Of a DNA stretch of 64,000 nucleotides, positions 45,404-54,157 are shown piece after piece. Origin of the DNA: Candidatus Thiodubiliella endoseptemdiera (GTDB lineage: Bacteria > Pseudomonadota > Gammaproteobacteria > PS1 > Pseudothioglobaceae); NCBI GenBank assembly GCA_013416635.1, contig JACCHT010000002.1, positions 1 through 64,000 of the forward strand. Direction: 5' to 3'. A program made the translations under genes and the position numbers. Below the pieces are notes generated by a model. It saw only the letters and a list, made by a program, of their open reading frames with translations, ran no database searches and was not told the origin of the DNA. The number at the start of each line of letters is the position of its first letter. Within the stretch, counting starts at the first letter, position 1.

Positions 45404-45679
45404 TTATTTATTAACTTCTTCTTTAAGCTGTTTTCCAGCCTTAAAAGCAGCCACCTTGGTTGCTTTAATCTGCATTTCTTCGCCTGTTTGTGGGTTGCGA
45501 CCTGTGCGTGCCGCACGATCTCTAACCACAAAAGAGCCAAAACCCATTAATTGCACACTTTCGCCTTTAGACATAGCTCTAGTGATAGCACTTGTCATAC
45601 CATCCAAAGCCTGACCTGCGCCTACTTTAGAAAGATTTGTTGTTGACGCAATTGCGTCAATTAATTCTGATTTATTCAT
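45404..45679 (-). CDS. HU-family DNA-binding protein
   Basis: 91 residues with the HU core (MNKSELIDAIASTTNLSKVG) and the DNA-binding arm GFGSFVVRDRAARTGRNPQT. It sits between the DsbC-like gene and the pilin. Plasmid-borne HU proteins act as nucleoid proteins or stealth factors and can help relaxosome or origin function. Confidence 0.9.
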   Translation of the reverse strand: MNKSELIDAIASTTNLSKVGAGQALDGMTSAITRAMSKGESVQLMGFGSFVVRDRAARTGRNPQTGEEMQIKATKVAAFKAGKQLKEEVNK

Positions 45680-45680
45680 T

Positions 45681-46469
45681 TTATTTATCCTTTATTTTGT
45701 TAAGTTTTTGATTTACGATAGCCTCAAGTTTTTGCTGGTTAAATCCTTGTATGATTTGCCCATCAATAACCAAAGTCGGTGTGGCAGATACGCCAAATTT
45801 TTTAGAAATATCTCTATGCTTTAGCAGCTCATCTTTACCTTTTTGGCAATCATTCATGTCTGCATAAGATATTTTGCCTTCTAGTGTTTGGGTTGTTGCA
45901 TGTTCATAATTTTTTGGTGATTGACAAAGAATATGCACCGCTTCCTTATGTGCATTTTGATGCAATTGATCAATCGGCGTTAAAACTAACTTGCGAGTGA
46001 ATAAATCTTTACCATGTAATTTTTTATAAGCATTATTCTTTGATGTTATCCACCGATTGAAACGCAAACAAAATGGGCAATCTGTATCAGTAAACTCAAT
46101 GATTTCAATTGAGCCGTTACCGATAACAAGTGCATCACTCACATCAAGTTTTTTAGTTCGTTTTGATTGCCACTTTCTTCGTGTTTGTTCCGACAAAGAA
46201 ATGCCGTTTTTTGTGTAAATTTCTCCGAAAAACATTAGTTCTTGCTTAGGGTTAAGATAAACTACTTGATTGCTAATTTCAGCTTGATACCAACCATTGA
46301 CAGGTGCAGGTTCAAAATTTGTAAATGTTGTTTGGTTAAATGTTGCTTTAAGTTGTTCTGCAATTGCCCCTATTGCAACTGTGTTATTGGTCTCTGCTTT
46401 TGCTATTACACTTGAAAATACCATTAAAGATATAGAGACGGCTGCAATGTGAAATATTTTTTTTGTCAT
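45681..46469 (-). CDS. DsbC-like periplasmic disulfide isomerase
   Basis: 262 residues with a signal peptide (to AKAET), a short N-terminal dimerisation region (APVNGWYQAEISNQVVYLNP) and the thioredoxin fold with DTDCPFCLRF (C131, C134) and cis-Pro SATPTLVID. In F-like loci this enzyme, like TrbB or DsbC, folds the Cys-rich TraN and TraU. It sits one base upstream of the HU gene stop-start junction. Confidence 0.85.
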   Translation of the reverse strand: MTKKIFHIAAVSISLMVFSSVIAKAETNNTVAIGAIAEQLKATFNQTTFTNFEPAPVNGWYQAEISNQVVYLNPKQELMFFGEIYTKNGISLSEQTRRKWQSKRTKKLDVSDALVIGNGSIEIIEFTDTDCPFCLRFNRWITSKNNAYKKLHGKDLFTRKLVLTPIDQLHQNAHKEAVHILCQSPKNYEHATTQTLEGKISYADMNDCQKGKDELLKHRDISKKFGVSATPTLVIDGQIIQGFNQQKLEAIVNQKLNKIKDK

Positions 46470-46515
46470 GTTGTTTTCCTTGTTTATTAATTTAAAAAAT
46501 TGTTATTTAAATGGA

Positions 46516-46551
46516 AGTTACCCTTTATCCGTAATTAGTTACCCTTTATCT
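46516..46551. repeat. Pair of inverted iteron-like sequences downstream of rep
   Basis: AGTTACCCTTTATC occurs at 46516 and 46537, 21 bases apart. On the other strand this reads GGGTAACTAATTACGGATAA, close to the origin iterons (GTGTAACTAATTGTGGAT) and with the same 21-base period, but in opposite orientation. It may bind Rep as an incompatibility or handcuffing site and lies just upstream of the dsbC-HU-tra genes. Confidence 0.6.
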
Positions 46552-46567
46552 GTTGTTTTTAGTTTGT

Positions 46568-46774
46568 TCATAAATCCTCAATAGCAATCACATCATTGGC
46601 ATTGCATGCGATAAAACGCTCTTGACCATAAGCATCATCAAACCAAAAATGTAAGTCGTTAAAATAATTGATAACTTCTCCTTTAGTCTTGTGGTTATAA
46701 AATGATGTAAATAGATCAATGCACTTTACTGTTATTAAATACTCTTTGCCTTTTTTTAATGTCTTGTTTTTCAT
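46568..46774 (-). CDS. Small hypothetical protein
   Basis: 68 residues from MKNKTLKKGKEYLITVKCID, preferred over the ATG at 46798 that lacks a site. The sequence, with NYFNDLHFWFDDAYGQERFI and CNANDVIAIEDL, suggests a small beta-rich domain. No known family. It follows rep and a second small gene on the same strand. Confidence 0.45.
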   Translation of the reverse strand: MKNKTLKKGKEYLITVKCIDLFTSFYNHKTKGEVINYFNDLHFWFDDAYGQERFIACNANDVIAIEDL

Positions 46775-46806
46775 ATTTTTATTCTTTTTTAGTTGCAATA
46801 GTTTTT

Positions 46807-47076
46807 TTAGAGTCCTTTTTCAATTTTTGAGCCATCAGGCAAGGTAATAAATTTTGATGACCCTTGTGTTTTTATTAATGTTTTCTGCTTGTTATTAGCA
46901 ATTGGTGCAAACACCCAAGTGCCATTTTTGTTTATAATTTCAAATTTTAATGGTGGCTTATTTTGGGCTTGTATTTTGCTGTCTATTTTTTTTACATCCT
47001 TAACAACAGTATCAAGATTTTCTGAACCGTTCTCAAAAAATACAGACAAACCAATAATTAAAATTAAAATCTCCAT
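46807..47076 (-). CDS. Small hypothetical protein with N-terminal hydrophobic segment
   Basis: 89 residues. A short hydrophobic start (MEILILIIGLSVFF) could be a membrane anchor, followed by a Lys-rich soluble part and a C-terminal FITLPDGSKIEKGL. It begins two bases after the rep stop. I cannot assign a function. Confidence 0.4.
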   Translation of the reverse strand: MEILILIIGLSVFFENGSENLDTVVKDVKKIDSKIQAQNKPPLKFEIINKNGTWVFAPIANNKQKTLIKTQGSSKFITLPDGSKIEKGL

Positions 47077-47078
47077 AA

Positions 47079-48290
47079 TTAAAAATCTCTTTTAAGTTCG
47101 TCAGTTATATTGTCCAACTCATTCAAAAAAAACTGCCGCATATCATCTGTACCAACTGTTTCGCTCTCAAACTCTCTCAAACATTTATTTGTTACAGCTG
47201 TTAATATGCTATTTTTATCTTTTGTTTGTTCTTGTGCTTTTTTAATATCATTGTCAGTCAGCCCAAACTTTCTAATGCAGCTAATAACTTCATTGTGCTT
47301 AATTTGCTTGGTTAATTGAAGTTGTTTACCATTGCCTAATATTTTGTAAATATATCCGCCTGCGTTGCTGGATTTATTTTTGGATTTTGGTCGATTGAGT
47401 GTTTGTTCGATTGCTTTGGTTATTACTTTTGGTTTAATATTAGCCATCCATAAATCAATCTGTTCTTTACTCACACCCCAATTAACAAGTTGCTGACGAT
47501 TACTAATTGGTTTTACATCAATAGCCTTTATTTTTTTAAGTCTTGGTGTTTTAGATTCTTTAAATTCTGAGTAAAACTGATACCCAACGGTTGCTCCAGT
47601 TGTGCCATTTTTTCTTATTGGCTGAACCGTAAGCTTAATATCAGTTGTTTTTGTTATTTCAGCACATAACTTTTTAACTCGCATTGTTAAAGTTCTTGGC
47701 ATCGTGTATGCGTCGTCTGCAACTCTTAAATAAAGCCTTAATTGTGAAATACTAAGTTGTAAATTTGGTGATTGCGGCTTGGCGTAAGGTTGTGTTAAAG
47801 CGTAAAGAACCATTGTTTGGTTTTCTTTGCAATCTCTTAATTTGTTTAAATATTGTATCGTGTAGTTTTCTTTTGATTTGAATATATTAAACAAGCTTTC
47901 GTTAAAGATAATAGCCAAATCTTCAAATAAATCTTTTGTCAATGCCGTATCTTGAATCAATGCTTTTCTTATATTTTTTAGTCCCGAATTGGGATTGTAA
48001 AAGTTAAAAAAGTGGTGTATTTCTAAATCTTCTCTAATTGATTGAACCAGTTTATTAATTCCATTTTTCTTATCTCTACCGCTTGATAATGATTCAATCT
48101 CAGGTTTTGAAATTATTACAAGATTTCCTTTGTGTGCATTGGCTCTGATTTTTTGTATTGCCAGTGTTACGATCAAAAAAGTAATGGGTTTGTCAAAGTG
48201 AAATAAAGATTTAATAATATTATTATTGCGAGCTAATGCATCGATAGTTCTTTTTTCTCGATTATTTGGTATTAATATTTCAGTGCTCAT
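47079..48290 (-). CDS. rep: Plasmid replication initiator, Rep_3-like winged-helix protein
   Basis: 403 residues. The first half (LIPNNREKRTIDALARNN, LVIISKPEIESLSSGRDKKN) and the second (LQLSISQLRLYLRVADDAYT, FKESKTPRLKKIKAIDVKPI) look like the paired winged-helix domains of iteron-binding RepB/RepE-type initiators. It is followed upstream by an array of 21-base iterons, which is decisive for an iteron plasmid. The C-terminal 150 residues (after 250) are an extra domain, LVNWGVSKEQIDLWMANIKP, found on some such initiators. Confidence 0.8.
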   Translation of the reverse strand: MSTEILIPNNREKRTIDALARNNNIIKSLFHFDKPITFLIVTLAIQKIRANAHKGNLVIISKPEIESLSSGRDKKNGINKLVQSIREDLEIHHFFNFYNPNSGLKNIRKALIQDTALTKDLFEDLAIIFNESLFNIFKSKENYTIQYLNKLRDCKENQTMVLYALTQPYAKPQSPNLQLSISQLRLYLRVADDAYTMPRTLTMRVKKLCAEITKTTDIKLTVQPIRKNGTTGATVGYQFYSEFKESKTPRLKKIKAIDVKPISNRQQLVNWGVSKEQIDLWMANIKPKVITKAIEQTLNRPKSKNKSSNAGGYIYKILGNGKQLQLTKQIKHNEVISCIRKFGLTDNDIKKAQEQTKDKNSILTAVTNKCLREFESETVGTDDMRQFFLNELDNITDELKRDF

Positions 48291-48389
48291 AAGTAGACCT
48301 CTAGTGTTTTACTAATTTTTATATAATTTTGTAGTAGTTTAAGGAGCGGATTGATTTTTGGCTTTGCAATGCACTTTCTAGAAGCAAAG

Positions 48390-48665
48390 GTGTAACTAAT
48401 TGTGGGTAAAGTGTAACTAAATGTGGGTAGAAGTGTAACTAATTGTGGATGAAGTGTAACTAATTGTGGGTAGGTGTAACTAATTGTGGGTAAAGTGTAA
48501 CTAAATGTGGATGAAGTGTAACTTTCATTTTTAAATGCCTTTGTAGTAGTGTTTATAAAATTAGCGTGTTTGCTGTTTTTAAGCAAAAGTGTAACTAATT
48601 GTGGATAGGTGTAACTAATTGTGGATGAAGTGTAACTAATTACGGATAGGTGTAACTTTCCTTTA
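48390..48665 (+). repeat. Iteron array of a plasmid origin (oriV)
   Basis: GTGTAACTAATTGTGG(G/A)T and close variants start at 48390, 48411, 48433, 48454, 48474, 48495 and 48516 (the last truncated), then after a gap at 48589, 48609, 48630 and 48650 (truncated). Spacing is 20-22 bases, two helical turns. The TGTGGATA core resembles a DnaA box. The array lies about 100 bases before the rep start and is AT-rich, as expected for Rep binding and melting. Confidence 0.9.
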
Positions 48666-48687
48666 GTAGCAATACTTTTGGCAGACG

Positions 48688-48723
48688 AAAAAAGACCTAC
48701 AAGGTAATTGCAGGTCTTTTTTC
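48688..48723. terminator. Bidirectional terminator between origin and tRNA-Asn
   Basis: GAAAAAAGACCT and AGGTCTTTTTTC form a 12-base stem around 12 bases, with T-runs on both strands. It separates the plasmid origin from the chromosomal tRNA. Confidence 0.8.
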
Positions 48724-48835
48724 GGATTAATTTTTGCTTGTTTTCATCATAAAATTTTTAAATTAATTAAAAATTTGTATGAATTAAGCAAATATAAACT
48801 ATAATTAAAACATTTTTAACTACAATTTATGAATT

Positions 48836-48911
48836 TGGCTCCTCGAGCTGGGCTCGAACCAGCGACAAATGGATTAACAGTCCATTGCTCTACCAACTGA
48901 GCTATCGAGGA
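48836..48911 (-). tRNA. tRNA-Asn (GTT)
   Basis: On the minus strand the 76 bases start TCCTCGATAGCTCAGTTGG and end with TTCGAGCCCAGCTCGAGGAG plus discriminator and CCA. The anticodon loop CTGTTAATC gives anticodon GTT. The acceptor, D, anticodon and T stems all pair. Its 3' end faces the plasmid side, which is a common integration target, though I see no matching copy at another junction. Confidence 0.95.
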
Positions 48912-48982
48912 ATAAGTGGGATATTATAACGATAACTGAGCTTTATAATCAATTATTTTTACTAAATTTATGTAATAAAAAA

Positions 48983-49006
48983 GGACGCTAAAGCGTCCTT
49001 TTTTTT
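48983..49006. terminator. Terminator downstream of the sulfur-globule-like gene
   Basis: GGACGC TAAA GCGTCC is a perfect hairpin followed by eight T on the plus strand and preceded by A-rich sequence for the minus strand. It lies 20 bases after the stop of the minus-strand gene at 49026. Confidence 0.85.
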
Positions 49007-49025
49007 AACTGTTCTTTAATAATAA

Positions 49026-49526
49026 TTACTTAGAAGAGCCTCTTGCAACTGAATCTGCATAGCCTTTAGCGTATGCATCTGCTTGTGCCTTGGCGAAACC
49101 ATCGGCTTGGCCTTTGGCAAAACCATCCGCTTGACCTTTAGCGTAAGCATCGTAAGCACCTGAAGCTTTGCCATCAGCGACACCTGAACCACTAGCATCA
49201 TTTTTGTTTTTAGTGTCAAACTTCATACCGAAGTCTGTGTCATTCATCCAGTTGTTAGCACCTTTAAATGGACCCCAGTTTGAGCCACCATTGAATGGAC
49301 CCGCATTAGAACCACCGTTGAATGGCCCCCAATTGTTACCACCACTAAATGGACCCCAGTTAGTACCAGAATTCATAGGGCCGAAGTTTGATCCAGAATC
49401 AAAGGGCCCCCAATTATTGCCACCACTGTATCTGCTATTGTTGCCATTATTACCAAAAAAACTAGCTGACACTGCCGTTGTTGCGATTGTTGTTGCGATT
49501 ACAACTACTTTTACTAATGTTTTCAT
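49026..49526 (-). CDS. Secreted repeat protein resembling sulfur-globule proteins
   Basis: 166 residues with a signal peptide (MKTLVKVVVIATTIATTAVS then ASFFG). Residues about 37-90 are tandem units of the form GGNNWGPFNGGSN, nine or so in all. The C-terminal 45 residues are a second repeat, KGQADGFAKGQADGFAKAQA. Gly/Asn/aromatic repeats with a signal peptide match the style of sulfur-globule envelope proteins of sulfur-oxidising bacteria. That role is inferred from composition only, and other structural proteins could look the same. It has its own terminator. Confidence 0.5.
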   Translation of the reverse strand: MKTLVKVVVIATTIATTAVSASFFGNNGNNSRYSGGNNWGPFDSGSNFGPMNSGTNWGPFSGGNNWGPFNGGSNAGPFNGGSNWGPFKGANNWMNDTDFGMKFDTKNKNDASGSGVADGKASGAYDAYAKGQADGFAKGQADGFAKAQADAYAKGYADSVARGSSK

Positions 49527-49619
49527 TATATTCTCTCCGTTTTTAACAAAAATACCAACAAAATGTCAATATTTGAACTTTGATTATAACCAAAAAGATT
49601 AACCAAAAACCATTAAAGT

Positions 49620-49780
49620 GAGACCTTTGCATAAATAGGGATGATTAGCAAAATGACAGATTTTATTAAATTGGAAATTTTTTAAATCCACTCCTAGCAG
49701 GGCTAAGGGTGTTTTTAAAAAGTTTGTAATTTGATGAAAGATGGCGTTTTGCTAATCATCCCTATTTATGCAAAGGTCTC
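49620..49780. repeat. MITE copy 2 (161 bp)
   Basis: The ends GAGACCTTTGCATAAATAGG and CCTATTTATGCAAAGGTCTC are inverted. The interior includes AAATGACAGATTTTATTAAA and TTGTAATTTGATGAAAGATG. The right inner part reads GCTAATCATCCC, fully complementary to the left. It lies between the sulfur-globule-like gene and icd. The same sequence recurs at 55086, 61908 and 62324. Confidence 0.9.
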
Positions 49781-49787
49781 TATTTGT

Positions 49788-51036
49788 TTAGGACAGTGAG
49801 TCAATCATCGCATCGCCAAATTCAGAACAAGATAATAAGGTGGCGCCTTTCATCAATCTTTCTAAATCATAAGTAACCGTCTTATTTTGAATCGCACTTG
49901 ACATCGCTGTCAGCACCGCATCTGCCGCCTCAGTCCAACCTATATGTCTCAGCATCATTTCTGCGGATAAGATAATCGAGCCTGGATTGACTTTATTTTG
50001 CCCTGCATATTTTGGTGCTGTGCCGTGTGTGGCTTCAAATACAGCGATGTTATCTGACAAATTTGCACCAGGGGCAATGCCGATGCCACCGACTTGTGCG
50101 GCTAAGGCATCGGAAACATAATCGCCATTTAAATTAAGGGTGGCAATCACTGAATATTCTTCTGGGCGTAATAAAATTTGCTGTAAAAAGGCGTCGGCAA
50201 TCACATCTTTAACGGTAATCATCGTGCCAGTGTTTGGATTTTTAAATTCACACCAAGGTCCATCGCCAATTACGCTTGCACCAAATTCGTCTTGTGCAAG
50301 TTGGTAGCCCCAATCTCTAAAACCGCCTTCGGTAAATTTCATAATATTGCCTTTATGCACCAAAGTAACGGAATCTTTGTCATTGTCAATTGCATATTGT
50401 ATCGCTGCTCGCACTAAACGCACAGTGCCTTCCTGAGAAACAGGCTTGATACCGATACCCGAAGTGTCGGGAAAGCGAATTTTAGTAACGCCCATTTCAT
50501 TTTGTAAAAAATCAATGACTTTTTTAACTTCCACAGTGCCTTGTTGATACTCAATACCTGCATAAATATCTTCAGAATTTTCCCTGAAAATAACCATATC
50601 CACTTTTTCAGGGGCTTTAACCGGTGTGGCGTGCCTGTAAAATATTGCACGGGTCGTTGGCAAATAAACAAATCTAATTGCTGACGAATTGCCACATTCA
50701 ATGAACGCATACCTCCACTCACTGGCGTAGTGAGCGGGCCTTTGATGGAAACAGCAAACGCTTTAATTGCATCCAGTGTTTCTTGTGGTAGGTATTCGCC
50801 ATAAATAGCATTGGCTTTTTCACCGGCATAAATATCCATCCATTGAATGGCTTTTTTGCCTTTGTAAGTTTTTTCGACAATCGCATCAATCACTTTTTTC
50901 ATCACTGGCGATACATCAGCACCGATACCATCCCTTCAATATAGGTAATAATTGGCTGATCTGGCACTTGAATCACGCCATTTTTAAAGGTAATTTTTTC
51001 GCCATTTACAGGCAGATGAATGTGCTGATAAGTCAT
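49788..51036 (-). pseudogene. icd: NADP-type isocitrate dehydrogenase, two frameshifts as written
   Basis: Start MTYQHIHLPVNGEKITFKNG at 51036, then IITYIEG; a base is missing before [21 protein letters not shown] second base is missing at [20 protein letters not shown]. Otherwise all catalytic motifs are present ([58 protein letters not shown]). Isocitrate dehydrogenase makes 2-oxoglutarate for biosynthesis in these autotrophs. Because it is a core gene with otherwise perfect codons, the shifts may be sequence errors. Confidence 0.85.
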
Positions 51037-51044
51037 TATTTGTC

Positions 51045-51494
51045 TCAGTTTAAAAAACGCATTATTTTAGCATCTTCGCCATCTGCATAATATTTTTTAC
51101 GCAAGTTAATCGTCTCAAAGCCCAATTTTTGGTAAAACGATAAGGCGTTATCATTTGACAGTCGCACCTCGATAAAGATTGCCTGTGTGTCCGTCGTGGA
51201 CAAAAAATGCTGAAACAATTGCATACCCAAACCCTGATGCTGATACTGAGGGTGGATACATATATTGAGTAAATCGGTAAAATCTGGCGTACGCAAAGCA
51301 ATGCTATAACCCACCAACTGACTATCTACACATATTAAATGTGCTAAAGTGTTGGGATTATCAAGACTCTGAGCAAACTGTACCCTGTGCCAAGGGGACT
51401 GATATGCTAATTGCTCTATTGCCAGAACGGCGTCAATGTCTTGTAGAGTAAATAGATTAAAGGAAATATTGATAGGCTTTATTGTTGGTTTCAT
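51045..51494 (-). CDS. rimI: RimI-like ribosomal-protein-alanine N-acetyltransferase
   Basis: 149 residues from ATG 51494 (MKPTIKPINISFNLFTLQDI), chosen because upstream codons overlap ilvA. The GNAT fold has YQSPWHRVQF, LLNICIHPQYQHQGLGMQLF (acetyl-CoA loop QHQGLG) and the C-terminal SNDNALSFYQKLGFETI. RimI acetylates the N-terminal alanine of ribosomal protein S18. It overlaps the ilvA 3' end by 38 bases. Confidence 0.85.
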   Translation of the reverse strand: MKPTIKPINISFNLFTLQDIDAVLAIEQLAYQSPWHRVQFAQSLDNPNTLAHLICVDSQLVGYSIALRTPDFTDLLNICIHPQYQHQGLGMQLFQHFLSTTDTQAIFIEVRLSNDNALSFYQKLGFETINLRKKYYADGEDAKIMRFLN

Positions 51495-52949
51495 TTTGAT
51501 AAAAATAACCGAGTTCATCGAAACTACGCTCAATCTCTTCAACATTATCCACTTGCAAGCCAATCAAAACACGCCCAAAGTCCGCACCATGGTTTCGATA
51601 GTGGAATAAAGAGATGTTCCATTTGTTACCTACTTTCTGTAAGAAATTGAGCAAAGCACCAGGGCGTTCGGGAAATTCAAAACGATACAGCGCTTCATTT
51701 TCTACCTCCGCCCTACCGCCGACCATATAGCGAATATGGCTTTTAGCAATAGAATTATCACTCATATCTAGCACATCAAATGATTGCGTCAATTTGCTAA
51801 TCAAGGCTTGTTTTTCGTCAAGTCCTTTGCTGAGTGCTACACCCACGAAAATACGCGCTTGGTCGGACGGTGTATAACGATAATTAAATTCCGTGATAGC
51901 GTGTTGTTCCAATAATTGGCAAAAATTTAAAAAACTGCCTGCTTTTTCGGGGATGGTAACAGCAATAATAACTTCATTATGCTCGCCTAAATCAGCGCGT
52001 TCGGCAACATAGCGTAAACGGTCAAAATTCATATTTGCACCGCTGACGATACTAATAATATTGTTACCATGCAAGTGTTTATCGACAACATAGCGTTTTA
52101 TCCCTGCCAACGCCAACGCCCCCGAAGGTTCAACAATATGACGATTTTGATTATAAATATCTTTAATCGCTGCACACATTTCATCATTACTCACCAAAAC
52201 GGTATCATCAACCAAAGTTTTAGCAATGCGTAAATTTTCAGTACCTACTTTTTTAACCGCAACCCCTTCGGCAAAAGTGTCCACTTCCTCTAAAACGGCA
52301 TGGGTATCACTGGTAATTGAGCGAGTTAATGCCGCAGAACCAACAGGCTCAACGCCAATAATTTTAATCTCTGGTCGTAGTGTTTTAATCACACTGGCAA
52401 TACCTGTAATCAAGCCACCGCCACCTACGGGTATAAAAATATAATCAATCTCTTCTAATTGCTCTAATAATTCATAAGCAATTGTCCCCTGTCCAGCAAT
52501 GACATCCACATCATCAAATGCGTGAATAAAAGTATAGCCCTTTTGCTTAGCAATATTTTGTGAAAAATCAAAGGCTTCATCGTAATTATTGCCAAATAAA
52601 ATCACCTCTGCACCCCAAGATTTAACCGCATCCACTTTAATTTTTGGGGTGATTTTAGGCATCACAATGACGGCAGAAATACCTAGTTTTTTGCAGAAAA
52701 AGCCACCCCTTGCGCATGATTTCCCGCTGAACAAGTAATCACCCCTTGGGCTAATTGCTCAGGGCTCAAAGTGCGAATTTTATGATAAGCGCCGCGTAAT
52801 TTAAAAGAATGAACAGGGGTTAAGTCCTCGCGTTTCAAATAAATTTTATTGCCTAAATTCGTGCTAATTTGACTGGCAAATTCTAACTGAGTTTTACTAA
52901 CAACCTCACTAACAACCTCTCGTTTGATGCGACTAACAATATTTTGCAT
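51457..52949 (-). pseudogene. ilvA: Threonine ammonia-lyase (biosynthetic), one frameshift as written
   Basis: The N-terminal frame (MQNIVSRIKREVVSEVVSKT ... VHSFKLRGAYHKI with the PLP Lys in SFKLRGA, ITCSAGNHAQGVAFSA) shifts at a T-run, six T at 52687-52692, where seven would restore the frame to KKLGISAVIVMP. The C-terminal frame is intact, with PVGGGGL and two ACT-like domains (EFPERPGALLNFLQKV). IlvA makes 2-oxobutanoate for isoleucine. A sequence error or slippage is as likely as loss. Confidence 0.88.
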
Positions 52950-53694
52950 GTAACTCCTTCAAATAATCAACACTCACATAAGTTGCATCAATAGCATCCC
53001 CTTTAATCACAGTAAATGGCTGATTTGGCTCACCCAAATTATCTAACACTACCAATGCACCCTCAAAACTGTGTGATTTGGTATATTCATTGACAGTAAC
53101 AAGCGTTTTTAAATACGCCTCTGTTGCCGAAATAATACCATTATGCGAATCCTCAAAAACAACACACTCCGCCGCCTTTAAACCCATTTTATCCAATACC
53201 CAATGATAAATATCCCCCGCTGGTTTTAGATTTGATACCACATCCCCTGCACCAATCACCTCAAACCAATCCAATGCCTCACGCCCCAAAGTGTTAGCAA
53301 TCAACGCATCCACATTCGCAGGCGTGGTGGTGGTGGCAATTGCCAATCTCAACCCAGCATCACGCGCTTCCTTAAACAAACGCACCACACCCGTTCTCAA
53401 AGGAATATCTCCAGCATCCACCAAACGCACATAAATTTTAGTTTTTAAAGCATGGGTCTCTTTAGCAAACAGATCAACATTATCACACTCAAACTCGGGT
53501 TTGTAGTTTTTGATGTAATGTTTAATACGCAATTGCCCGCCTGTTACATCTAATAATTTATGATAAAGTTCATTTGACCAATACCAATCCAAGCCTAATT
53601 CCTTAAAAGCAAGGTTAAAAGCAACAAGATGCCCATCACGCTCAGTGTTTGCCAGTGTTCCATCTACATCAAAAATAAGTGCTTTTAATGTCAT
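52933..53694 (-). CDS. cbbY: CbbY-type HAD phosphatase
   Basis: 253 residues. The HAD motif I FDVDGTLANTERDGHLVAFN has the DxDGTLANTE...H form specific to CbbY, and later motifs are LAIATTTTPANVD and VVFEDSHNGIISA. CbbY removes the phosphate from xylulose-1,5-bisphosphate, a Rubisco inhibitor, so it supports a Calvin-cycle lifestyle. The 3' end overlaps the ilvA start by 17 bases. Confidence 0.85.
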   Translation of the reverse strand: MTLKALIFDVDGTLANTERDGHLVAFNLAFKELGLDWYWSNELYHKLLDVTGGQLRIKHYIKNYKPEFECDNVDLFAKETHALKTKIYVRLVDAGDIPLRTGVVRLFKEARDAGLRLAIATTTTPANVDALIANTLGREALDWFEVIGAGDVVSNLKPAGDIYHWVLDKMGLKAAECVVFEDSHNGIISATEAYLKTLVTVNEYTKSHSFEGALVVLDNLGEPNQPFTVIKGDAIDATYVSVDYLKELHAKYC

Positions 53695-53747
53695 AATATA
53701 TTTATAATAGTCCGATTAATAAGATTATCATTTTAAGTTAAAACATT

Positions 53748-54157
53748 ATGCCAGAACCTATTTTTCAAGATATTCCTGATTATAAGTCAAAGAAGAGTGA
53801 AGATTTTATGAGTGACGGTCAAATCCAACACTTTAAAACCAAACTTAACGCTTGAAAGATCAGTTGATTAACGATGCTGAAACCACCATCACCCATATTC
53901 AAGAAGACTCATCAAAAGTTGCCGATATTAATGACAGAGCAACGCTTGAAGAAGAATTTGCACTTGAGTTAAGAACTCGTGACCGTGAAAGAAAACTCAT
54001 CGGCAAGATTGAAAAAACCCTACATTTAATTGAATTGGGTGATTATGGTTATTGCAAAACTTGCGGTGCTGAGATTTCTTTGATGCGTTTAGAGGCTCGT
54101 CCTACCGCAGATGAGTGCATTGATTGTAAAACGATTGCGGAAAGAAAAGAGGTTTAG
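53748..54157 (+). pseudogene. dksA: DksA transcription factor, one frameshift as written
   Basis: Start MPEPIFQDIPDYKSKK at 53748 runs to HFKTKLNA, then a base (T) is missing at 53851-53853 before LKDQLINDAETTITHIQED. The C-terminal zinc finger is intact: YCKTCGAEI and ADECIDCKTIAERKE. DksA binds RNA polymerase with ppGpp. Joining the frames gives about 136 residues, close to the usual 150. Confidence 0.88.

Noticed and set aside
48287-48586. Open frame of 99 codons over the iterons
   Set aside because: It encodes only translated iterons (SYTLPTISYT and similar) and has no ribosome binding site; the repeats explain it.
48390-48665. CRISPR array
   Set aside because: The repeats are contiguous at about 21 bases with no unique spacers, and a Rep gene is adjacent; these are iterons.
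48836-48911. tRNA-Asn as a proven attachment site of the plasmid
   Set aside because: The position is suggestive, but I found no integrase and no repeated tRNA 3' segment in the window.
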